Assembly (NCBI RefSeq): GCF_002980555.1
Contig: NZ_PVBT01000003.1
Coordinates: forward strand, 718,321 to 782,320
DNA length: 64,000 nucleotides
Source of the DNA: Phyllobacterium myrsinacearum
Lineage (GTDB): Bacteria > Pseudomonadota > Alphaproteobacteria > Rhizobiales > Rhizobiaceae
Direction of reading: 5' to 3'
The position numbers and the translations under genes were made by a program. Positions 27,459 through 34,844 of this stretch are shown here, piece by piece. The notes beneath the pieces are model-generated. The model was not told the origin of the DNA. It made no database searches and saw only the letters and a program-made list of their open reading frames with translations. Positions within the stretch are counted from its first letter, which is position 1. Each line of letters starts with the position of its first letter.

Positions 27459-28334
27459 TTAAGGTTGTGGCGTCAATCCGACCAGGCTGACGACGCCGTC
27501 GCGGGTCATCCCTGCCGCACGCAGGGAACGCAGCGAGGTATCCCGGCGGCTTTTGGACAGCTTTTGGCCGTCGTGATCGAGGATCAACCTGTGATGGTTA
27601 TAGACCGGCGGTTGCAGCCCGAGAATATGCTGCAGAAGGCGGTGGATGCCGGTGGCATGAAACAGATCCCTGCCGCGCACCACATGGCTGATGCCCTGCA
27701 GCGCATCATCGATGACGACGGAGAGGTGATAGCTGGTCGGCATGTCCTTGCGGGCGATGATGACATCGCCCCAATCCTGTGGCCGGGCTGCGATATCAGA
27801 CCCGCCATCCGCGGTTTCGTGCCAGAACAGCGGCTCCCCCGCCTGTTCAAGCGCGCGGTCCATGTGGAGCCGCCATGAAAATGGCTGTCCGCCGTCCATC
27901 CGCCGCTGGCGCTCCCGTTTGGAAATCGTACGGTCGATTGCCGGATAAAGCGCCGCGCCATCCGGATCGTGCGGCCATATCAGCCCCTTGGCGGTGGCCT
28001 TCTGCATTTCCCGTTTGATGTCGCCGCGGCTAAGGAAGGCGGGGTATACGAGGTCCATGCGGATCAGGCGGTCGAGCACATCGCGGTAGACGCCGAAATG
28101 CTCGGACTGGCGGCGCACCGGCGTTTCCCAGTCAAGCCCCAGCCAGTGCAAATCCTCCTGCATGGCGGTTTCAAGTTCGGGTGTGCAGCGCTCGCGGTCG
28201 ATATCCTCCATGCGCAGCAGAAGCCGCCCGCCTGACGCCCGCGCCATCTGCCGGTTGAGCAGGGCGGAATAGGCATGGCCGAGATGCAGATGGCCATTGG
28301 GACTGGGAGCAAAGCGGAAAACCGGGACAGTCAT
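27459..28334 (-). CDS. gluQRS: glutamyl-Q tRNA(Asp) synthetase
   Basis: 291-residue truncated paralogue of glutamyl-tRNA synthetase that attaches glutamate to queuosine of tRNA-Asp. From the ATG at 28334 the sequence reads VFRFAPSPNGHLHLGHAYSAL, the HIGH-type motif, and the KMSKS-like motif is QKLSKSRRD. The anticodon-binding domain of GltX is absent, as expected for GluQRS at this length. The zinc-binding region is incomplete: no Cys cluster is seen after YPAFLSRGDI. Divergent from the AlkA-like gene with 73 bases between the starts. Confidence 0.92.
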   Translation of the reverse strand: MTVPVFRFAPSPNGHLHLGHAYSALLNRQMARASGGRLLLRMEDIDRERCTPELETAMQEDLHWLGLDWETPVRRQSEHFGVYRDVLDRLIRMDLVYPAFLSRGDIKREMQKATAKGLIWPHDPDGAALYPAIDRTISKRERQRRMDGGQPFSWRLHMDRALEQAGEPLFWHETADGGSDIAARPQDWGDVIIARKDMPTSYHLSVVIDDALQGISHVVRGRDLFHATGIHRLLQHILGLQPPVYNHHRLILDHDGQKLSKSRRDTSLRSLRAAGMTRDGVVSLVGLTPQP

Positions 28335-28407
28335 GAACTGGGATTCTTGCGTGAGGACCTTGTCGATTGATACGGTGTTTGTCTTGAGATGAAAAGTGAA
28401 CGGTTCC

Positions 28408-29052
28408 ATGCGCAGAATAGACACGCTTGATGATGTTGCGGAAGGGCTGACGGCCCTCCTTGCGGCGCACCCCGAACTGGCGGCCATTGCCGAGCGGGCC
28501 GGGCCCTTGCCGCTGCGGCGGCAGGCGCCCGGTTTTGCGAGCCTCGCCTCGGTCATCGTCTCGCAGCAGGTATCGAAGGCCAGCGCCGATTCGATCTGGA
28601 AGCGGCTGATCCAGCACGTCGATCCGCTGACCCCGGAAAATTATATGAGGGCAGGAGAGGAGGCCTGGCGCCTGGCGGGCCTGTCGCGCGCCAAGCAGGC
28701 GACGCTCGCCCGGATCAGCGAAGCGATCATCGCCCGGGAACTGGACCTCTTCGACCTGTGCGACCGGCCGGTCGACGAGGCCATGGCTGTGATGACCAAT
28801 GTGAAGGGGATCGGTCCGTGGACCGCAGAGGTCTATCTCCTGTTTTCGGCCGGACATGCGGATGTCTTCCCGTCGGGCGACGTTGCCCTGCAGCACGCCT
28901 ATGCCCATGCCTATGCCGAATCAGTGAAACCTGATTCGAAATCCCTGCGCCTTTTGGCGGAGCGCTGGTCGCCGTGGAGGGGTGTCGCAGCCCGGCTTTT
29001 CTGGGCTTATTACGCCGCAACCCGTGGCCGGGATGGCACACCGGTTGGATGA
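28408..29052 (+). CDS. DNA-3-methyladenine glycosylase II (AlkA-like)
   Basis: 214-residue base-excision repair glycosylase of the HhH-GPD superfamily. The helix-hairpin-helix is NVKGIGPWTAEVYLLF and the catalytic Asp follows in DVFPSGDVALQHAY. SLASVIVSQQVSKASADSIW is the conserved early block. It lacks the N-terminal AlkA beta domain, so it resembles the shorter family form. I use the ATG at 28408 (MRRIDTLDDV); a GTG at 28396 is possible. Removes alkylated purines such as 3-methyladenine. Confidence 0.9.
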   Translation: MRRIDTLDDVAEGLTALLAAHPELAAIAERAGPLPLRRQAPGFASLASVIVSQQVSKASADSIWKRLIQHVDPLTPENYMRAGEEAWRLAGLSRAKQATLARISEAIIARELDLFDLCDRPVDEAMAVMTNVKGIGPWTAEVYLLFSAGHADVFPSGDVALQHAYAHAYAESVKPDSKSLRLLAERWSPWRGVAARLFWAYYAATRGRDGTPVG

Positions 29053-29137
29053 AGCTGAAATAACGGCGTTTTTCGCAGCCTGCGATGCAATGCCGCTTCA
29101 CATTCCTGTCACCTCAAGCTTACAATAATAGGGCCTG

Positions 29138-29719
29138 ATGGTTGGACTAGGAGGTGATTCCTTGACAATAGCCGTCTCGCCGGACGGGTTACCGGCCCTG
29201 GTACTCAATGCGGACTATCGTCCGCTCAGTTATTATCCCTTGTCGCTGTGGTCCTGGCAGGACGCGATCAAGGCGGTCTTTCTTGACCGTGTGAATATCG
29301 TTGCCGAATACGAGCATGAGGTTTCCTCTCCCTCGTTCGCAATGCGGGTACCGAGCGTCGTTTCCCTCAAAACCTATATCAAGCCATCGCGCACCCCTGC
29401 CTTTACGCGATTCAATGTTTTCCTGCGCGACCGGTTCGAATGCCAGTATTGCGGGTCGGAGGATGATCTGACCTTCGATCACGTGGTTCCGCGCTGCGCC
29501 GGTGGCGCCACGATCTGGGAAAATGTCGTTGCGGCCTGTTCACCCTGCAATCTGCGCAAGGGCGGGTTGATGCCGGACAAAGCCAAGATGTGGCCGCGGC
29601 AGAAGCCCTATGCGCCGACGGTGCATGATCTGCACAACAATGGCAGGCTGTTCCCGCCGAACCATCTGCATGAAAGCTGGATGGATTATCTCTACTGGGA
29701 TGTCGAACTGGAGCCATAA
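29138..29719 (+). CDS. HNH endonuclease family protein
   Basis: 193-residue protein with a C-terminal HNH domain: two zinc-binding CxxC pairs (ECQYCG and ACSPCN) flank the core LTFDHVVPRCAGGATIWENVV, carrying the His-Asn-His set. The N-terminal 90 residues (ALVLNADYRPLSYYPLSLWSWQDAIKA) form a conserved alphaproteobacterial module of unknown role. This family is a housekeeping chromosomal gene in many alphaproteobacteria, not a homing enzyme; its substrate is unknown. A strong terminator follows. The start at 29138 has an AGGAGGT seven bases inside, so GTG/TTG starts near 29160 (TTGACAATAGCC) are a real alternative. Confidence 0.88.
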   Translation: MVGLGGDSLTIAVSPDGLPALVLNADYRPLSYYPLSLWSWQDAIKAVFLDRVNIVAEYEHEVSSPSFAMRVPSVVSLKTYIKPSRTPAFTRFNVFLRDRFECQYCGSEDDLTFDHVVPRCAGGATIWENVVAACSPCNLRKGGLMPDKAKMWPRQKPYAPTVHDLHNNGRLFPPNHLHESWMDYLYWDVELEP

Positions 29720-29742
29720 GACCCCAGTTCCGGATGGTTTGC

Positions 29743-29768
29743 AAAGGCGGCTTCAGGCCGCCTTTTTT
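29743..29768. terminator. bidirectional terminator between HNH and dsbB genes
   Basis: AAAGGCGGC and GCCGCCTTT form a nine-base-pair stem with a five-base loop, followed by TTTTTT on the plus strand. The hairpin overlaps the last codons of the convergent dsbB gene. Confidence 0.85.
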
Positions 29769-30259
29769 GCACCGCGAAAAGCGATGAGCGCGAGGATCAG
29801 GCTGGCAATCGCATTCCAGCCGGCGAAGGACAGGCCAAGAACGCGCAGGGCCGCTGTATCGCATGCGGGCGGATGGATCGCATTCATGTCATTCAAGAGA
29901 TTGCCGGCATTGGTGGTGATCGACATGCTAACCGCCGTGCAATCGGTCGGTCCCGGCCAGAACTTCCATTCGACACCGGCGTGGAACACCGCAAGGCCCA
30001 GCCCGATCAGCATCAGGATGCCGCCGAGCGCCAGAAGTGTGCGTGTAAGCGCAGCGGGCCAGCGAAACGCCGACGCAAGCACGGCCAGTGCCATCAGCGG
30101 TATGCCCGCATAATAGGGAAAGCGCTGTTCCAGGCACAATTTGCACGGCAGATAGCCGCCGATATACTGGAAACCAAGCGCCGAGCCCACGGTGACGATC
30201 ATGGCAAGGAGCAGGAAAACAGCTGTCTTGAGATGCGGCGAAGGGCGGGTCGTCGTCAT
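29753..30259 (-). CDS. dsbB: disulfide bond formation protein B
   Basis: 168-residue inner membrane quinone reductase that reoxidises DsbA. Four transmembrane helices are visible. The first periplasmic loop has the active CxxC in PCKLCLEQRFPYY; the second loop has the Cys pair in GPTDCTAV and PPACDTAAL. Both redox pairs are therefore complete. It is 34 bases downstream of the YqaA-like gene on the same strand and probably co-transcribed. The final residues (IAFRGAKKAA) are encoded inside the shared terminator. Confidence 0.9.
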   Translation of the reverse strand: MTTTRPSPHLKTAVFLLLAMIVTVGSALGFQYIGGYLPCKLCLEQRFPYYAGIPLMALAVLASAFRWPAALTRTLLALGGILMLIGLGLAVFHAGVEWKFWPGPTDCTAVSMSITTNAGNLLNDMNAIHPPACDTAALRVLGLSFAGWNAIASLILALIAFRGAKKAA

Positions 30260-30293
30260 GATGGGTCTGACATCCTCATTCGGGTTGAATCGT

Positions 30294-30884
30294 TCAGGAG
30301 CTGTAATAGTGCAGTATGGCGTAAAGCAGGATCAGAACGGCGGCGGCCGCCGCGGCGATCAGGCCAAGACGCTTTTCGATGAAATGGCGGATCGGCTCGC
30401 CGTAACGGCGCAACAGCCAGGCGAGAAAGAAGAAGCGGGCGCCGCGCGTGATCACGGCGGAAACGATGAACAGCCAGATGTTCACGTTGGCCGCGCCGGA
30501 CAGGATCGTTACGATCTTCATCGGCGGCAGGTGCGCCAGGCCCGATGTGATCAGCAGCAGGAGGATCATGTCGGCGCTGGTCGATCCGCGCATCTGCTCG
30601 AAGGCATCGAGCTTGCCGTAGAATTCGAGCACGGGCTTGGCCAGGGCTTCATAGGCGTAGTGGCCGAGAAACCATCCGGCGATGCCGCCCAGTACCGAAA
30701 AGATCGTGGCGACGAGGGCATAGCGATAGGCGCGTTCAGGCCGGGCCAGCGCCATGGGCAGGTAGAGCACGTCAGCGGGAACGACGAAGACCGAACTTTC
30801 GACAAAGGCAATGAACGCCAGCCAGACCTCAGCCGATTTGCGCGCGGCCAGTGACATTGTCCAATCATAAAGTCTTCGCAGCAT
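30294..30884 (-). CDS. YqaA/DedA-like (SNARE-associated) membrane protein
   Basis: 196-residue polytopic protein of the YqaA branch of the DedA/VTT superfamily. Blocks include LAFIAFVESSVFVVPADVLYLPMALARPERA, with the family's E-S-x-F-x-P-x-D pattern, the mid-protein GGIAGWFLGHYAYEALA, and the late TSGLAHLPPMKIVTILSGAANVN. DedA relatives are undecaprenyl phosphate or phospholipid scramblases; the YqaA branch is not well characterised. The basic LLRRYGEPIRHFIEKRLG precedes a final hydrophobic helix. Confidence 0.85.
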   Translation of the reverse strand: MLRRLYDWTMSLAARKSAEVWLAFIAFVESSVFVVPADVLYLPMALARPERAYRYALVATIFSVLGGIAGWFLGHYAYEALAKPVLEFYGKLDAFEQMRGSTSADMILLLLITSGLAHLPPMKIVTILSGAANVNIWLFIVSAVITRGARFFFLAWLLRRYGEPIRHFIEKRLGLIAAAAAAVLILLYAILHYYSS

Positions 30885-31095
30885 GGGTGATTCCTGTGGG
30901 TGTCGGTTCGATAAAGCTGGCGATCCTTACCCCATGACCGGGAAAAACGGAATCGTTTCTGTGGAATTTGTGTGCGGTTGGCAATCTGACATGCTGCGGC
31001 CGGGCTTTCCAAGGCTGCAAATCCGGCTGTAGCGGGCGGTGCCGGCCTTCGCAACACACAGAGATGTTATCCCGGCAGAAAGTGCTGGAATGGAG

Positions 31096-31124
31096 TTGAC
31101 CGGCGTGGGGACTGCCTGTATTTG
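31096..31124 (+). promoter_or_regulatory. probable promoter of tRNA-Leu
   Basis: TTGACC at 31096-31101 and TATTTG at 31119-31124 with a 17-base spacer, ending 43 bases before the mature tRNA. No other good pair occurs in the 283-base gap after the YqaA-like gene, which otherwise holds no gene that I can see. Confidence 0.45.
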
Positions 31125-31167
31125 GCTTTGACGGCTGTGGTTCGCCCGCGGCCGCTGCACATTGTGC

Positions 31168-31252
31168 GCCCCCTTGGCGGAATTGGTAGACGCGCCTGAC
31201 TCAAAATCAGGTTCCGAGAGGAGTGCTGGTTCGATTCCGGCAGGGGGCACCA
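31168..31252 (+). tRNA. tRNA-Leu (CAA)
   Basis: 85-base class II tRNA. The acceptor arms GCCCCCT and AGGGGGC pair fully. The D arm is GGCGGAATTGGTAGACGC, the anticodon stem CCTGA/TCAGG encloses CTCAAAA with anticodon CAA, a variable arm GTTCCGAGAGGAGT follows, and the T arm is CTGGTTCGATTCCGG. The encoded 3' end is ACCA. It borders the AT-rich cassette at 31528-32474, a common situation for insertion next to a tRNA gene. Confidence 0.97.
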
Positions 31253-31527
31253 TCCCAAAAATCACCTATTGTTTTTACCGCGCTTTTGAGCTGGGCTTTT
31301 GGAAGCCTCGGTTTGCTCCAGCATAAGCCGTGCATCTGCTTTCCTACGAGCAAGGGTTGTTTGCCTGAATTCCATGAGGCTGACGAACGAATTTCGATAG
31401 CAGGCCATACGTAGTCATACGCATAGAAAACGTGCGATTTCCGTGGTTATCTTGAGTGGCCGCATCATATTTCTTCATACCCAGGGACATATAGTATCAG
31501 CCCGCGCGAGGGTGTTGCAGCAAACAT
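31253..31527. other. gene-free stretch downstream of tRNA-Leu
   Basis: 275 bases with no convincing coding frame, no integrase remnant and no second copy of the tRNA 3' end that I can find. Base composition drops toward the AT-rich genes that follow. The only internal structure noticed is a loose ATACGTAGTCATACGCATAG repeat at about 31408-31427. Confidence 0.4.
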
Positions 31528-31570
31528 GGGTAAAGGTGGCTGAACACCTTCCGGCTTTACCCGAAAGGTT
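31528..31570 (+). promoter_or_regulatory. leader with mutually exclusive pairings around a Shine-Dalgarno sequence
   Basis: Four short segments compete. GGGTAAAG (31528-31535) is the exact complement of CTTTACCC (31555-31562). Inside, AAGGTG (31533-31538) is the exact complement of CACCTT (31545-31550). CACCTT can also pair with the Shine-Dalgarno run AAAGGT (31564-31569), because AAAGGT occurs twice (31532-31537 and 31564-31569). The arrangement could switch access to the ribosome site of the next gene. Observed from sequence only; no folding energy computed. Confidence 0.4.
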
Positions 31571-31577
31571 CAGTTGA

Positions 31578-31952
31578 TTGAAATTCATCGGGCTTGATAT
31601 GAAATTCAACGTCGTGAAAATAACCTGCGAGGCGGCGAGTATTATTTGCTATATTTTGTTAATATTACTATTTGGCGGAACGTGGCAAACAATAATATTT
31701 AAGATAATCATGTTGCCTCTATGCGTTATGTCCGGATTGTATTTACAGTATTTTAAAAGATTGCCACATTATTCCAATATTTATTATATGGTAAAATCGA
31801 TTTTAAATTCACTTTTAGCTACATGTGCACTTTGTATTTTTATCTGGAATCCGAGTATGTCTATTAGTGATATTCTTATCATAACATCTATGTCACTCGC
31901 GATTTGTTTTACATTATCAATGATATTTCAAATTGACATGATGAAAAAGTGA
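31578..31952 (+). CDS. AT-rich four-TM membrane protein, unknown (cassette gene 1)
   Basis: 124-residue very hydrophobic protein. About four transmembrane helices: AASIICYILLILLFGGTW, IIFKIIMLPLCVMSGLYL, MVKSILNSLLATCALCIFIW and ILIITSMSLAICFTLSMIF. No family recognised. The gene is strikingly AT-rich, with codons such as ATA, TTA and AAT that are scarce in all flanking genes, which indicates foreign origin. I use the TTG at 31578 because AAAGG lies nine bases upstream; the ATG at 31599 has no visible ribosome site. Its stop overlaps a GTG in the frame of the next gene. Small multi-TM proteins beside small amphipathic peptides can be immunity proteins, but nothing proves that here. Confidence 0.6.
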   Translation: MKFIGLDMKFNVVKITCEAASIICYILLILLFGGTWQTIIFKIIMLPLCVMSGLYLQYFKRLPHYSNIYYMVKSILNSLLATCALCIFIWNPSMSISDILIITSMSLAICFTLSMIFQIDMMKK

Positions 31953-32026
31953 TCAGTCCGGCGATGGTTGTTCCAACGATTATCCATCCGTTGAAAGAAG
32001 CAGCCGGGACAATCGAAGGGTATTGC

Positions 32027-32224
32027 ATGCAGGAACCACCCGTCGAGAAAAGGGATAACGAGAAACAAAATCGTGTAATCGATGGAATTGGTGGGGGCGT
32101 AGGTGCACTGGCGGGCAGCTTAAGCGCATCCTTCATTTTTCATAATCTGATGATTGGCATCGCAGCAGGCGTCCTGGTGGGCTGCTGCGCCGGTGTCGTT
32201 CTTAATTGGATATGGCGTAGATAG
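32027..32224 (+). CDS. small Gly-zipper membrane peptide, unknown (cassette gene 2)
   Basis: 65-residue protein from the ATG at 32027, which has GAAGGG six bases upstream; the same frame is open from a GTG at 31949 overlapping the previous stop. A charged N-terminus (EKRDNEKQN) precedes a Gly-rich stretch IDGIGGGVGALAGSLSAS and a hydrophobic helix MIGIAAGVLVGCCAGVVLNW ending in basic WRR. Repeated GxxxG spacing suggests helix packing or oligomerisation. There is no signal peptidase or lipobox site. Membrane-active peptide, bacteriocin-like toxin, holin-like or simple structural protein are all possible. Confidence 0.55.
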   Translation: MQEPPVEKRDNEKQNRVIDGIGGGVGALAGSLSASFIFHNLMIGIAAGVLVGCCAGVVLNWIWRR

Positions 32225-32233
32225 ATAACGACA

Positions 32234-32434
32234 ATGCGCTGGCAGGTGGCGGTTCTCAACGTGTCAACCGAAACAAAAAGACGACTAATAGCTTCTGCAG
32301 GGGCAGGCATTGGTTCAGGGGCCGGGAACATCATGGGTCGCGTTGGTTACGGGTATCCCACCATCATGGTGGTCGCCGTCATAACTGCGGCCATTGCCTA
32401 TTTCCTCCTGTCAGTATTGATCCCTCAAAAATAG
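32234..32434 (+). CDS. small Gly-rich single-TM protein, unknown (cassette gene 3)
   Basis: 66-residue protein nine bases after the previous gene. A basic segment (TKRRLIA) leads to a Gly/Ala stretch SAGAGIGSGAGNIMGRVGYG and one transmembrane helix TIMVVAVITAAIAYFLLSVL. The charged head, Gly-rich middle and single helix mirror cassette gene 2, so the pair look like two halves of a two-peptide arrangement. A GTG at 32270 (reading MSTETKRR) is an alternative start. The ATG lacks a clear ribosome site and may depend on translational coupling. No family recognised. Confidence 0.5.
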   Translation: MRWQVAVLNVSTETKRRLIASAGAGIGSGAGNIMGRVGYGYPTIMVVAVITAAIAYFLLSVLIPQK

Positions 32435-32443
32435 CACATATGG

Positions 32444-32474
32444 CTGCTCCGGTTCTGTAGATTGACCGGAGCAG
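32444..32474 (+). terminator. hairpin after the AT-rich cassette
   Basis: CTGCTCCGGT (32444-32453) and ACCGGAGCAG (32465-32474) form a perfect ten-base-pair stem with an 11-base loop, ten bases after the last cassette stop. No T tract follows, so it may protect the 3' end rather than terminate. Confidence 0.45.
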
Positions 32475-32670
32475 AGGATAAGTCTCATGGTCAAAATCAC
32501 TGACATGGCATGTCTGCGTCCCGCCGCTTCATCGACATAAATACAAAGTGAAGCGTCACGGAATTGTTGCACCCGGCGGAATATGGTTAGGTCAGCAGGC
32601 GTCGACCGGACGTTGAACTTTGGCTCGGCGTGCCATTTTTGATTGCTTTTTGAATCAAGGGAGAACGCTG

Positions 32671-33360
32671 ATGACACAGACTCCGACAATCATTCTCGTG
32701 CATGGATTTTGGGGTGGGGCCGCCCACTGGAGCAAAGTCATTGTAGAACTGAAGCGGCTTGGCCATACATCGCTGAAAGCAGTTGAATTGCCGTTGACGT
32801 CCCTGGCTGATGATGCCGAGCGCACCCGCAAGATGATCGCGCAGGAAAGAGGTCCGGTGCTGCTGGTGGGCCATTCCTATGGCGGGGCTGTCATTACGGA
32901 AGCCGGCAACCATCCGAATGTGGCAGGTCTGGTCTATATCGCCGCCTTTGCGCCGGATGCCGGCGAGAGCCCCGGCGGGATCACCCAGAAGAATCCGCCG
33001 CTCGCTGCCGCCAATCTCGCCCCCGACAGCGATGGCTATCTCTGGGTCAAGCAGGACAAGTTCCATGAAAGTTTCTGCCAGGACCTGACGGCGGATGAGG
33101 GGCTGGTGATGGGCGTGACCCAGAAGGCGCCGCTCGCCAGCACGTTCGGCAACGAGATCACCAATCCGGCGTGGAAGGCGAAGCACAGCTGGTACCAGAT
33201 TTCGAGCGACGACCACATGATTCATCCCGCCAACCAGGAGTGGATGTCCGGCCGTCTCGGTGCAAAGAAGGTGATCACGCTCAAGGCAAGCCATGCATCG
33301 CTGGCGTCGAAGCCGGTCGAGGTTGCGGCCTTCATCAACGAAGCTGCCACCTATCAATAG
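32671..33360 (+). CDS. alpha/beta hydrolase
   Basis: 229-residue cytosolic alpha/beta hydrolase. The ATG at 32671 follows AAGGGAGA at a good distance. The oxyanion region is ILVHGFWGGAAHW, the nucleophile elbow LLVGHSYGGAVI with the catalytic Ser at about residue 69, and the C-terminal His is in TLKASHASLASKP. This pattern is close to the family of small hydrolases that includes plant hydroxynitrile lyase-like and salicylate esterase-like enzymes. Substrate unknown. GC content and codon use match the chromosome, so it marks the right border of the AT-rich cassette. Confidence 0.88.
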   Translation: MTQTPTIILVHGFWGGAAHWSKVIVELKRLGHTSLKAVELPLTSLADDAERTRKMIAQERGPVLLVGHSYGGAVITEAGNHPNVAGLVYIAAFAPDAGESPGGITQKNPPLAAANLAPDSDGYLWVKQDKFHESFCQDLTADEGLVMGVTQKAPLASTFGNEITNPAWKAKHSWYQISSDDHMIHPANQEWMSGRLGAKKVITLKASHASLASKPVEVAAFINEAATYQ

Positions 33361-33379
33361 CCGGTATTCTCATGCCCGG

Positions 33380-33417
33380 GAGCCTTCGCATCCCCGTGGG
33401 AATGCGGGGGCTTTTTT
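33380..33417 (+). terminator. terminator of the alpha/beta hydrolase gene
   Basis: AGCC-TTC-GCAT-TCCC pairs with GGGA-ATGC-GGG-GGCT around a short loop and is followed by TTTTTT. A few mismatches interrupt the stem. Confidence 0.7.
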
Positions 33418-33421
33418 GCAT

Positions 33422-33463
33422 TCTATGCATGGCTGTTCTAACCCCTTATAATCCATGCATAGA
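33422..33463 (+). promoter_or_regulatory. perfect dyad flanking a TATAAT box upstream of the adenylate cyclase
   Basis: TCTATGCATGG (33422-33432) and its exact complement CCATGCATAGA (33453-33463) flank 20 bases that end in a consensus -10 TATAAT (33447-33452). The -35 position would fall inside the left arm, where no consensus is visible. This looks like a two-site operator on a regulated promoter about 95 bases before the cyclase start. Confidence 0.5.
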
Positions 33464-33558
33464 CGAACCACATAAGCCTTGACGTTCCGATCTGGCAGCC
33501 TTGCCATGGTGCCTTCATTCCAGGTCGTGTGCAGACGTGATCATGACGGGGTGTTGCA

Positions 33559-34812
33559 ATGCAATCTTTGGTAAATTTGAAAGTGGCCTCGCCCGGTACG
33601 GGCGGCGGCGTATGGCCGGCCCAACGCAGCGAACTGCTTGACTGGCTGATGATCGAGACGCGCAACCAGCGTTTCATCGACAATATCCTGGTCGAGATGG
33701 GTGAACGGCTTGTGGATGCGGGGGTGCCCGTTGCCCGGGTGTCGCTCCACCTGAGGATACAGCACCCGCAATGGCGCGGCGCCCGCATCCTGTGGAGGCG
33801 CGGTGCCGCTGAGGCGGAAATCCGCACATTCGAGTATGGCGCGGAGCAGACTGCCGAATATCTCAACAGTCCGCTCAACGACATTTCCGAAGGGGCCGAC
33901 GAAGTCCGGCTGCATTTTGACGAGACGAGTGACGCCGGACCGGAATATTCGGTGGTGGGCGAGCTGCGCGCCGAGGGGCTGACGGATTACGTCGCCTGGC
34001 CACTGGAACACACCCTTGGCAAGCGGCATGTGGTGACCTTCGCCACGGACCGGCCGGGCGGCTTCAGCGACGGCCATATGGCTGTTCTGGCGGATCTGCT
34101 GCCGGCCCTGGCCCTGGTCAGCGAGATCAGGCTCAAGAACCGTTTCGCCCGCACGCTGCTGGAAACCTATGTCGGACCGCATGCGAGCGAGCAGATTCTT
34201 GCCGGTGCCACCACCCGCGGCAGCGGCGTGACCGTGGGCGCAGCGATCCTGATCTGCGATCTGCGCGATTTCACCGCCATCTCGGATGCCTGGCCGCGCG
34301 ACAATGTCATCGAGCTGCTCAACGGCTATTTCGATGCGATGTCCGAACCCATTGAAAAATACGGCGGCGAAATCCTCAAATTCATGGGCGATGGCCTCCT
34401 GGCCATCTTCCCGCTGAGCAACCCCAAAGCCTGCAGCGATCTGCTGCATGCCATCGCCGAGGCGCAGGCGGCCATGACCGCGTTGAATGCCAACCATATC
34501 AAGGAAGGCCGCAAACCGCTGGGGTATGGCATTGGCGTTCACGTCGGCGATGTCATGTACGGCAATATAGGCTCACGCAAGCGGCTGGACTTTACTGTCA
34601 TTGGGCCCGCCGTGAACATTGCCTCCCGGCTGGAAAGCCTGACCAAACAGGTCCACCGGCCGGTTCTTTTGTCAAAGGCCTTCGTCGATCTGGCCGGGGT
34701 TGAATGCAATATGGAGAATCTCGGCTCCTATACGCTTCGCGGGCTCGATGAGCCCATTGATGTCTTTGCCTTCTCCGGCGATTGCCTTACTGTGGCTGAG
34801 ATTCCAGCCTGA
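33559..34812 (+). CDS. class III adenylate/guanylate cyclase with N-terminal GAF-like region
   Basis: 417-residue nucleotide cyclase. The C-terminal catalytic domain (about 215-405) has the first metal Asp in ILICDLRDFTAISD, the substrate Lys and second metal Asp in EILKFMGDGLLAIF, and the transition-state pair in DFTVIGPAVNIASRLE (Asn and Arg). The Lys and the Asp before FTVIG indicate ATP as substrate. The N-terminal 200 residues lack membrane segments and look like a sensory GAF-type fold. This architecture is common in rhizobia, which carry many such cyclases. Next gene follows after 32 bases. Promoter region carries the dyad at 33422. Confidence 0.9.
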   Translation: MQSLVNLKVASPGTGGGVWPAQRSELLDWLMIETRNQRFIDNILVEMGERLVDAGVPVARVSLHLRIQHPQWRGARILWRRGAAEAEIRTFEYGAEQTAEYLNSPLNDISEGADEVRLHFDETSDAGPEYSVVGELRAEGLTDYVAWPLEHTLGKRHVVTFATDRPGGFSDGHMAVLADLLPALALVSEIRLKNRFARTLLETYVGPHASEQILAGATTRGSGVTVGAAILICDLRDFTAISDAWPRDNVIELLNGYFDAMSEPIEKYGGEILKFMGDGLLAIFPLSNPKACSDLLHAIAEAQAAMTALNANHIKEGRKPLGYGIGVHVGDVMYGNIGSRKRLDFTVIGPAVNIASRLESLTKQVHRPVLLSKAFVDLAGVECNMENLGSYTLRGLDEPIDVFAFSGDCLTVAEIPA

Positions 34813-34844
34813 CGTGGTGATTGGACATAACGAGGAGAATTCAC

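Noticed and set aside
32500-32670. Small gene between the cassette and the alpha/beta hydrolase
   Set aside because: Frames are short, lack ribosome sites and have no coding character.
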